From contig NC_080425.1 in NCBI RefSeq assembly GCF_029873635.1, positions 41,605,390 through 41,669,389 on the forward strand: 64,000 bases of DNA, in the 5' to 3' direction. A program made the translations under genes and the position numbers. How positions within the stretch are numbered: the stretch's first letter is position 1; every line of letters starts with the position of its first letter. This stretch comes from Malania oleifera. Its lineage: Eukaryota > Streptophyta > Magnoliopsida > Santalales > Ximeniaceae. Shown here one piece after another: positions 55,655 through 64,000 of this stretch. The notes beneath the pieces are model-generated. The model did not search any database and was not told where the DNA came from. It was given only the letters and a program-made list of their open reading frames with translations.

Positions 55655-58560
55655 AGAATGTGGAAAATCTAGTTCTTCCAACATGTTCTTCAACTAAGTA
55701 AGTTCACATGTAGTATGTGCTACAGTCCTATACTTTGACTCAACGGTTGACTTGGCTATCACAAGTTGTTTCTTACTTTTCCAAGAAATCAAATTACCAC
55801 CAACAAAGATATAATACCCGATTGTGTATCTTTGGTCGGAAGGCGACCCAATCTAATTTGTATTTGTATATCCTTGTTTGAGTGTGACCCATATCTTGAC
55901 ATAAGAGATCTCTCCCTGGTGCACCCATCTCAGAATGCGAGTTACTGCATCCTAGTGACTTGTTCTCGAGGTATTGAGAAATTGACTCACAACAATTGTT
56001 GCGAAAGATATACCTGGTCGAGTGACCATGAGATAATTCAACTTTCCAACAAGTCTTTTCTACTATATTGGGTTAGGCAACAAATTATCAATCTTTGTCA
56101 CTAACTTACTATTGGGATCCATGAGTGTATCAATAGGTTTGGACCCTAACAACCCTGTCTCATTAAAAAGATAAAAAACATGCTTCCTTTATGAAAAGAT
56201 GGTTCCCATAGGAGATATTGATACTTCTATACCCAAGAAGTGCTTCAATGGCCCAAGTCCTTGGTTTGAAACTTGCTGTAGGAAAAGCTTTAGGTTCTGG
56301 ATGCCTTGATCATCATCACTAATGACCACAATTTCATTCACATACATAACAACCAAAATCCTGTTGGATGGAGTATGGTGAAGAAATATAGATTGCACAC
56401 CGTCGGAGGCCAAACTCAAGTGCTACAACACTAAATCGGCCAAACCATGCTATGAGATAATGTTTTAATCCATATGGTGATTTCTTAAGCTGACATATTG
56501 AGTGTGACTCCCCCTAAGAAACAAACCCATGTTGCTCCATATAGACTTCTTGAAGATCACCATGTAGGAAAACATTCTTCACATCTAATTGATGTAGAGG
56601 CGAATGACAAGTAGTGGATAAGGAGTTGAACAAACATACTGGTGCCAAGTTTATTGACCGGAGATAATTTTTCTGAATAATACAAATCGTACACTTGAGT
56701 ATATATCCTTCAAAAGCAAGGTGAGACTTCAAATGAGCCACAAAACCATCAAGTTTGACTTTCACATTGTACACTCGGCGACAGTCAACCACAAACTTAT
56801 TAGGAGGAAGAGTTAGCAAATCGCAAGTATCATTATCATGTAGTGCATGCATCTCTTTAACCATTGCAGTCCTCCACCTTTACCTAGAATGGGATAGTGC
56901 TTCAGAAATAGCTTTTGGAAGAGTAACGAAAGATAGAGTACAGTAATTTGAGGGTGATAAGAAATCATAACAAACAAATTAGAGATTGGATGTTGGGTAC
57001 AAGTGTATTTACCTTTTCGAGCATCTATAGGAGGATCAAATTGGATGAAGATGTAGGAGGTTTAGGCACAAATAATAGGTCGGGATTTGGAAGGAAAGGA
57101 AGAGGAAGGGACTTGTCAAGGCCAATAGAACTCAAGGAACACGAGTATTATGTAGACTCAAAAAATGTGACATCAATAGAGACAAAGAATTGATGTAAAG
57201 TAGGACTATAACATTGATATCCCTTTTAAGTATAGAAATAGCCCAAAAAAAATACATTTGATAGCATGGGGATCCAACTTATTTGTTCCTGGAGTTAACT
57301 AATGGACAAAGAACGCACAACTGAATATACGAGGAGGAAGGGAGAACAAAGGAGTCTTAGGGAAGATAACTGAATATGGGATTTCACCACCAAGGGCAAT
57401 GGATGACATTTTATTGATAAGGGTAAGTTGTAAGCACAACATCACTCCAAAAAATTTCGGGGACATTCATGTGATGAATAAGGTATGAATGACTTCAAGA
57501 ACATATTTATTTTTTAGTTTTGCAACTCCATTTTGTTATAGAGTGTGGGCACAAGAGGACTGATGGTTCATACTAGAATTAGTCATATAGGTAGTGAATT
57601 GGGTATTGAAGTACTCATTAGCATTATTAGTACAAAGTATCTTGATTGGCATGTCAAACTGAGTCTTTATTTGAGAGTAAAAAATCCAAAAGATATTAAA
57701 CAATTTAGAACGATCTTTCACTAAATACAACCAAGTCATATTGGAGTAGTCATCACATATGTAACAGAGTACTGAAACCTTAACTTTGATGTGACACCAC
57801 TAGGAACCCAAACATCAGAGTGCACTAGCATGAAAGGACTAACCACCTGTTTGTCGACTGATAAAACTCACACTCAAGATTAGACATAAAACTCAATGTA
57901 GAAGGTAGCTATTTCAACTTATCGAAGGATGGATGAGCAAGGCAAGAATGGATTTGAAGTGGTGTAGAAGCGGCTGCGTTGGCAATGGAAGGAGAGAGCA
58001 ACTCAAAGTAGTAAGTCCGTGAGCCCTCACATCCTATGCCATTTGTTGTCCTTTTCTTTAGATCTTGAATAACTATAGAATAAGGAAAGAAGGTTGCAGA
58101 ACAATTTAGTGACTTTGTAAGCTTACTAACTGACATGAGATTGAAAGGGGATTTAGGAATGTATGAAATAAAAGAAAGAGAGATGGAGGGACTATTATTT
58201 ATTGTTCCTACTCCCTTAGCCACAGTAGTGAACCCATCAATAAAGGTAACTTGAGGTATATTTTTATAATACTGGAGGACAAAAAAGAAGTTGGTTGCAC
58301 CTGTCATAGGTTAGGGGCAGCAAAATCGTTAACCCAAGGACTAGTGGGAAAGATACCGGATGACATACATATTGTAGGATTACCAATCTGAGCAAAAGAT
58401 GAAATGTGATAAGATGCTTGTTGAGACAATTGATATGGTAGAAACCTTGAATACTCCTCCTTTGATATAGTCGTAGTATGTGGTTCACTCAAACAAGTGA
58501 CTAACAAGGGAACCGTACATTTGGGATTTGCAGACTCTTTCCCAACACTAACAAACTTAG
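55655..58560 (-). pseudogene. Pol remnants of element E: protease to RNase H
   Basis: In minus order: gag-protease linker at 58500-58320 (ISKEEYSRFLPYQLSQQ; PWVNDFAAPNL); protease and pre-integrase at 58307-57909 (MTGATNFFF; SPFNLMSVSKLTKSLNCSA; LQIHSCLAHPSFDKLK); integrase piece at 57739-57536 (ILCTNNANEYFN); RT at 56864-56190 (QLDVKNVFLHGDLQEVYM; the YVDD motif reads YVNEIVV; LGPLKHFLGIEVS); RNase H at 55800-55655 (SWKSKKQLVIAKSTVESKYR). Catalytic residues are lost in RT (VDD to VNE) and stops are frequent. Non-functional. Confidence 0.75.
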
Positions 58561-58589
58561 ACCAAGGATAGCAAGATTAATTTCGGGAA

Positions 58590-59730
58590 CAATCAAAACA
58601 ACCACGAACAAGGTGAGTCACCATGAACAAGTCATAAATAAATCAGCACAAGGCTGTCACAGCACCAAGCAACTTAGACACAGCCCCAAGAAACCAACAC
58701 ATGGCACTGGAGCAATTGCAGCAACCACAAACAAGGTGACCCACCACATATGAATTGCAACTAAACCAAAATAAGGCTTCCACAGCGCATCCCACCCCCC
58801 TGCCCCTGAAAAAAAAACAATGATACACTGAGACAACCATGAACAAGGTAAACCATTGAAACAACCACAGACAAGTCACCAACAAACTGATACGATACTG
58901 CCACAACCTCAAAAAAACAGCTTATAAACACTGCCACTGCCCCCAAGAGACTCACCAATAGCCTTCACTAACACCGAACAACAACTAATGGGTAACCATG
59001 AGTGCATAACTGAAAAGGATGGGATCTTTGAGCAAAACACATGCAAACTGCTTGATATTATGGTCTATGGAAGGAATCAGAACATTTAGGAAGAAAAAAA
59101 AAATCAGAAAAAGGTGGTCGAAAACTGATGCAACCTTTGACCTGATGCAAACCACAAGCACACAACGTATGAATCAAAAAACACAACAAATACCATGTCT
59201 CAGACCCAATAAACTTATTAACCATTGACAAACTGCTTCGGGAAGCATCAAACAACCATTCCTCGGGTGCCACACATGATCAATAAAAAAGGTGAGATCT
59301 TTGGACAAAACACATCACAAAAACTTCACTAACATGCTAATATAGTGATTTGAGCACTGCTGGATGAATTTAAGGCAATAAACATGCCTGAAATTGGCTT
59401 CACATGTTGGCATGTGGGATCGGCCCTGGCAGCCTTCGACCTGTGGGGCACTAGCTGGAGATAGGATTTCACTGGGGCAAATCAGCAGTGTCTGTGGATG
59501 ACTATGGTGTTGTTTTTTGCAAAAATCTATAGTAGATTTTGTGTTCCTGAATTGGTGTGTTGCCTGGAAAATTTCCAGTGACTGGTTTGACTTCTGGCAA
59601 CTGCTGGCTGTTTTCTAGGGCTGTAGTGTTGCTGGAAATTCTTCTACGATGGTAGACGTGCAGCGGATTTAGGTTTTAGGCTTCGGTTTTGATGGTGGTT
59701 GTCACAATTAGGGTTTAGGTCTTAGAATCA
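58590..59730 (-). other. Leader/gag region of element E without recognisable gag
   Basis: It should hold gag but gives no gag motif. 58590-58880 has at least four spaced copies of AACCAYRAACAAGGTGA-like sequence. The rest is unassigned. Confidence 0.4.
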
Positions 59731-59743
59731 TGCTTTGATACCA

Positions 59744-59907
59744 TGTTGAATAATTGGGTAAAATGGAAGGCCATCAATGGTAGGTCTTTCCCTTTACTTA
59801 TAATATATGTCAAGTACAATGCCAATGACCATAATACCCTTACTCACACTTGCTAACATAACTCTAGCACATACTAATAATGCTAAATGACCAAATAATT
59901 GTTAACA
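59744..59907 (-). repeat. 5' LTR of element E
   Basis: 164 bp, TGTTAACAATTATTTGG...AATTATTCAACA on the minus strand. TGATACCAT (inverted primer site) abuts it on the left. This is a very short LTR, as in some Ale/Bianca-type copias. Confidence 0.65.
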
Positions 59908-60769
59908 AATTTATTTATTCATGAATTTAAGTGTTGATGAGGAACTTTGAAATTGTGGAGTGTGGACCATTTTTATGATTTTTGATGATGGAATTCCAAG
60001 ATAAATATCTTGAGCATTTTTGGGGATCTTATAAATAAAATAAAAATGATGGAATCGTTGCTATATTATTTTTAAGTGAACCAATTTAAACTTTTTTTGG
60101 CCTTTTAAAATGGAAAAGCAGAGAATTTAAGCAAATTTGGGTTTTTGGCAAACAGGGAGGGTAAACTGAAATCCTTAAATAAATGGATGGCATGGTCAAA
60201 AAATTGAAATGTAAATAAAATAGAAAAATCCGCAACTCGGCCTATGGTGGGGCTTGTTGTGTTGAGGTGGGAGAAAAAGAGTATCTTTTAAATTATTTAA
60301 GTAGATTTTAGGCATAAGAGGGATAATCTAAAAAATCAATAAAAGAAAATCCACTATTTTGCTAAATATTTCCCTGTCCAAATGTCACGTACCTTTCAAC
60401 AAATGTTATTTTAAGCATCTTGATTGTTTGAGGCTAACAAAGTGTATTCATCCAAGAAGCATACGAAAGCGTTGAGAATCATATTAATATTCCTTAAAGT
60501 ATGTGGGAACTAAGTTTTTTTCCTTCCTTTTTTCCCTTTAATTCCTAAATCATTCCTGGAAAGGTTTTTTGGTTGCTTAAAAACACAATGAAGCAATAAA
60601 AATTTCCTCCATTATGGTTTCATGGATTTGGTGAATGTTTGGAATTGAAATAGTATTATCTTGTGACCCATATTTTGACCCACTGAGTTCCTTGACTTGA
60701 AAATTGTGATTCATAGGGAAATGGTTGGAATAAGATTAACAGGTAGGCGCCATAGCCATTTAGCTAGAA
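59908..60769. other. Intergenic, no feature recognised
   Basis: AT-rich DNA between element E and a LINE relic. No open frame or repeat recognised. Confidence 0.4.
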
Positions 60770-61146
60770 GAGGTAGAATCGTCCCTTTGGCATAAGGTAA
60801 TAAGAATTAAGTTTGGGATGGGTGAGAATGGGTGGGATACAAATGCTAATTTAAGATGCTCTTTGGGGAGTATGTGGAGATCCATTTCTCAGATCTATCC
60901 TTCTTCCATCGCTCACACTAAATTTGAGGTTGTCATATTTGTTTTTGGAAAAACCCTTGGCTGGGAAATGCACCATGTTCAACTTCTCTCTTTTCTCCTT
61001 AACTTTGTTCTAAACAAAATAAAGTCATTTCTTTTTTTGTTGGTGAATTTGAGTAGTCCTTTGGTTTCGTAGATTCTTCATTTTAGGAGTCCTCTGAACA
61101 ATACGGAGATGGTGGAATTGCCATCTTTGTTATCTTTATTGAATGG
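60770..61146 (+). mobile_element. LINE relic cut by element F
   Basis: The frame at 60818-60900 (MGENGWDTNANLRCSLGSMW) matches the post-RT region of the 18484-19780 LINE ([16 protein letters not shown]-like). The text up to 61146 parallels 19300-19500 (ACGGAGATGGTGG against AGGGAGATGGTAA). It stops where the LTR of F begins. Confidence 0.6.
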
Positions 61147-61514
61147 TGTTAGGAATATACGAACAAATTCCCGAAACCTGTGAGAAACAAATAGAGAAAG
61201 AATAACGCCAAATAAAAATTCAATCACACGCACAAGACAATATTTACGTGGTTCGGCAATTTGCCTACGTCCACGGAGTTGTAGGGATTTCAATATTATC
61301 AGGAAGAAAGCACAGAGAGTGTGGCGATACAATTCTCTCGCTCTCGTTCTCTCTCGCGGATACAACCACCGAAACCCTAATCACCCGAAAGCACCCTTTT
61401 ATATGTTGCGCCTAGGGTTCCGTGGACTAAGCCTTAGGATAGAAATCTCTAATTAAATAGAGGTCGGGTCGTCATCCAAATCAAAACATAACTAGGCTCC
61501 ACAAAAGCCCAACA
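61147..61514 (-). repeat. 3' LTR of element F
   Basis: 368 bp, TGTTGGGCTTTTG...ATTCCTAACA on the minus strand. TATA-like CATATAAAAGGG near 61404-61393. No GTCGAC array is present, unlike the LTR of B. Confidence 0.8.
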
Positions 61515-61530
61515 AATCTCCCACTTGGAG
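61515..61530 (-). other. Polypurine tract of element F
   Basis: Minus strand CTCCAAGTGGGAGATT next to the LTR start. Confidence 0.75.
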
Positions 61531-61607
61531 ACTAGTTCAATCACCAATATCAACTGCAATCCTCCTGAAAAACAATCCTCCATCCTTGCAACTCAAACCT
61601 CCTCTCC

Positions 61608-64000
61608 TTAAGTTAGAAGACCAACTGAAGCTGCACACAGCTTCAGTTTCTCAATAGTAACACCCTTAGTCAACATGTCTGCTGGGTTCTTAGATCCACA
61701 TATCTTTTCAAGTATACCATCTTATCTTCAACAAGGTAACGGATAAAGTGGTATTTTGTTTGTATGTGTTTCGACTTTGAATGAAAAGCCGAATTTTTGG
61801 CAAGAAAGATTGCACTCTGACTGTTACTGTGTAGAATGCCCGTCTTCTGCTTCTTACCCAATTCCTCTAAGAAACCATGTAGCCAAATCATCTCCTTTCC
61901 AGCTTCAGTTGCTGCAACATACTCAGCTTCTGTAGTAGACAAAGTAACAATCTTTTGCAAATTAGAAGCCCAAGATATAGCTGTACCACCCAAAGTAAAT
62001 ACAAATCCAGTAGTACTCTTTCTACTATCATTATCACCAGCAAAATCAGCGTCTACATAACCCTGCAGTTTCAAACTTGCACCAGTGAAGCAAAGACATG
62101 TATCTGATGAACTCCTCAAATATCTCAGAATCCACTTTACTGCCTCCCAATGCTGCTTTCCTGGCCTACTCATGAATCTGCTCACGACTCCCACTGCATG
62201 TGCAATGTCTGGCCTTGTACACACCATAGCATACATCAAGCTGCCAATGGCTGAAGCATAGGGCACCTTGCTCATATGGTCCCTTTCTTCTTCTGTCTTC
62301 AGTGACTGTTCCTTGCTTAGTTTGAAATGACTCCCCAAGGGTGTGCTCATTGGTTTAGATTCATTCATGTTGAATCTGCTGAGAATTTTCTTCACGTACT
62401 CTGACTGTGAAAGCTTCAATGTACCAGTAGCCTTGTCTCTAATAATTCTCATTCCAAGGATTTGCTTTGTAGCTCCCAAATCCTTCATTGCAAACTGTTC
62501 TGACAATTGCTTCTTCAGATTATTAATCTCCTCAATGCTAGACCCTGCAATAAGCATATCATCTACATATAGCAGTAAAATGATATAAGAATTGTCAAAG
62601 AACTTAACATAACAACAGTGATCAGCTTCACATCTCTTGAACTCAATTTTATGCATAAAGCTATCAAACTTCTTATACCACTGTCTTGGAGCTTGTTTTA
62701 GACCATACAAGCTCTTTTTCAGTTTGCAGACTAAATTCTCTTGTCCTTGGACAATGAACCCTTCTGGCTGAATCATGTAGATGTCTTCCTCCAAGTCACC
62801 GTGAAGGAATGCCGTTTTCACATCTAACTGCTCAAGATGTAGATTTTTTGCAGCCACCATTCCCAGTACCAGTCTAATTGTTGATATCTTCACAACTGGA
62901 GAAAATATTTCTGTAAAGTCAATGCCTTCCTTTTGCTGAAACCCTTTGACAACTAATCTGGCTTTGTAGCGCTTGCTACCATCATGTTTGTTCTTTATTC
63001 TGTATACCCACTTGTTATGCAGAGCCTTCTTCCCTACTGGCAATTCAGTTAGTTCCCATGTCTGATTCCCTAACAAGGAGTCCATCTCATCCTTCATGGC
63101 TAACTCCCACTTGCTTGAACTCTTGTCCTGCAAGGCTTCATCATAACACTCTAGCTCACCACCATCAGTTAGCAGAAGATAATTTAAAGCAGGTGAATAA
63201 CGCTGTGGAGGTCTAGTGGCCCTAGAAGATCTACGGACCGCAGCTACAGGTGTAATTTGAATTTCCTGCAATTCTACATTCTCCCTATTATCTTCACCCC
63301 TTTCCTGGACAGTATTTTCGGTCAACTCATCTAAGTTAATAAACTCAGAATTTTTCTGATCTATTGCTGTGACATCTGACACTACAGTTGACCTATCCTT
63401 GTACATAACCTGTTCGTTAAATATCACATTTCTACTTCTGATGATTTTCCTGTTTTGTTCATCCTAAAACCGTTAGCCAAATTTCTCATCACCATAGCCA
63501 ATGAAATAGCATATTTTGGACTTTGCATCAAGTTTACTACGAGCATCAGAATCAACATAAACATAAGAAACACAACCAAAAACTTTTAAGTAAGAAAAAT
63601 TTACCTCTTTATCGCTCCAAACCTCTTCAGGAAGTCTAAACTCCATGGGAACTGAAGGTCCTCGGTTTATCAGATAAGCTGCAGTACTGACAGCATCAGC
63701 CCAAAAAATTTTTGGTAATCCAGCATGTAGCCTCATACTCCTGGCACGCTCGTTGAGAGTTCTGTTCATGCGCTCAGCCACACCATTCTGCTGTGGTGTC
63801 CCAGGAATGGTCTTTTCTATTTTGATTCCATGTGTAGCACAATACTCTCTGAACCCTCCATCTATGTACTCTCCTCCGTTGTCCGACCTCAAACACTTTA
63901 CTTTCAAACCTGTCTCAATCTCAACCATAGCCTTCCACTTCTTAAAAGTTTCAAATACATCATATTTATTTCTCAGAAAATAAACCCATACCTTTCTGGT
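61608..64000 (-). pseudogene. Pol of element F: integrase, RT, RNase H; three lesions
   Basis: The frame is open from the window edge. Integrase: CLRSDNGGEYIDGGFREYC and GTPQQNGVAERMNRTLNERA (catalytic D and E present). TAA at 63475-63473 and TAG at 63466-63464 interrupt a conserved stretch just after YFIGYGDEKFG. A 585-codon open part follows: RT with WVYRIKNKHDGSKRYKARLV, QLDVKTAFLHGDLEEDIYM, YGLKQAPRQWYKKFDSFM and the catalytic YVDDML near 62565; then RNase H with YVDADFAGDNDSRKSTTGFV, LSTTEAEYVAATEAGKEMIW and SKSKHIQTKYHFIR. A one-base frameshift near 61705 moves the conserved NPADMLTK end into another frame, which stops at 61610-61608. All catalytic motifs in view are kept. Confidence 0.88.

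Larger units (their letters stand above)
55650..59907 (-). mobile_element. Element E: decayed Ty1-copia, 3' LTR missing
   Basis: Minus orientation, with a short 5' LTR (59744-59907) and a tRNA-Met primer site (59743-59730). Pol domains run to about 55650, where the copy stops without a 3' LTR. Gag is not recognisable; 58600-59730 is non-coding with short repeats. Lineage differs from B and F (protease and pre-integrase motifs unlike Tork types). Confidence 0.75.
61147..64000 (-). mobile_element. Element F: Ty1-copia (Tork-like), 3' part
   Basis: The 3' LTR is at 61147-61514, with a polypurine tract and then pol up to the window end. The 5' part is beyond base 64000. The left flank AATGG (61142-61146) is the expected target copy; its partner is outside. 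Pol has few lesions, so the insertion is younger than B, D and E. Confidence 0.85.

Overview
The window is nuclear DNA of a flowering plant. It shows AT-rich intergenic sequence, two conserved plant genes with GT-AG introns longer than 7 kb, LINE relics, small TIR elements and many Ty1-copia and LTR retrotransposons. Nothing suggests bacterial or organellar origin, and the species cannot be named from the sequence alone.

Host genes. (1) The 3' part of PYM (partner of Y14 and Mago) is on the + strand: one exon at 2055-2306, a 7.3-kb intron, and the last exon at 9627-9770. Earlier exons lie left of the window. (2) A complete p24-delta cargo receptor gene (emp24/GOLD family) is on the - strand: four exons, 22788 down to 14293, 214 aa, with a 7.1-kb first intron. 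The two genes converge. Both giant introns hold relics of one LINE family plus TIR elements, some nested.

Layout. 1-9770: PYM with its TE-filled intron. 9771-14292: intergenic, with an LTR relic and a MITE. 14293-22788: p24 gene. 23609-26640: 5' part of a SIRE-like copia element (A). 28074-28497: a solo LTR. 31025-54013: a four-level nest. Copia D (+) is split in gag by copia B (-). B is split in its pol region by a non-coding LTR element C (-). Each LTR of C is split by a solo LTR of one further family (S1 -, S2 +). Target-site duplications support the order: AGAAT for D, ATTA plus one mismatch for B, TCTTG for C, GACTT for S2. 54014-55640: unassigned, with one exon-like GC-rich patch. 55650-59907: decayed copia E (-). 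60770-61146: a LINE relic, hit by copia F (-, 61147 to beyond the window end), whose pol has only three visible lesions.

Most notable signals. First, LTRs of several unrelated families carry clusters of a GTCGAC-cored palindrome in U3, upstream of a TATA box. One form is TCGTCGACGA (B, S1, S2) and the other is TTCGGTCGACCGAA (A, C). Second, the untranslated leader of D carries about 13 small hairpins (about 5-bp stem, 5-nt loop ending in AA) whose stems differ by compensatory changes. Both look functional and neither is explained by a standard feature type. Boundaries of relics are by eye. No alignment or database search was run.
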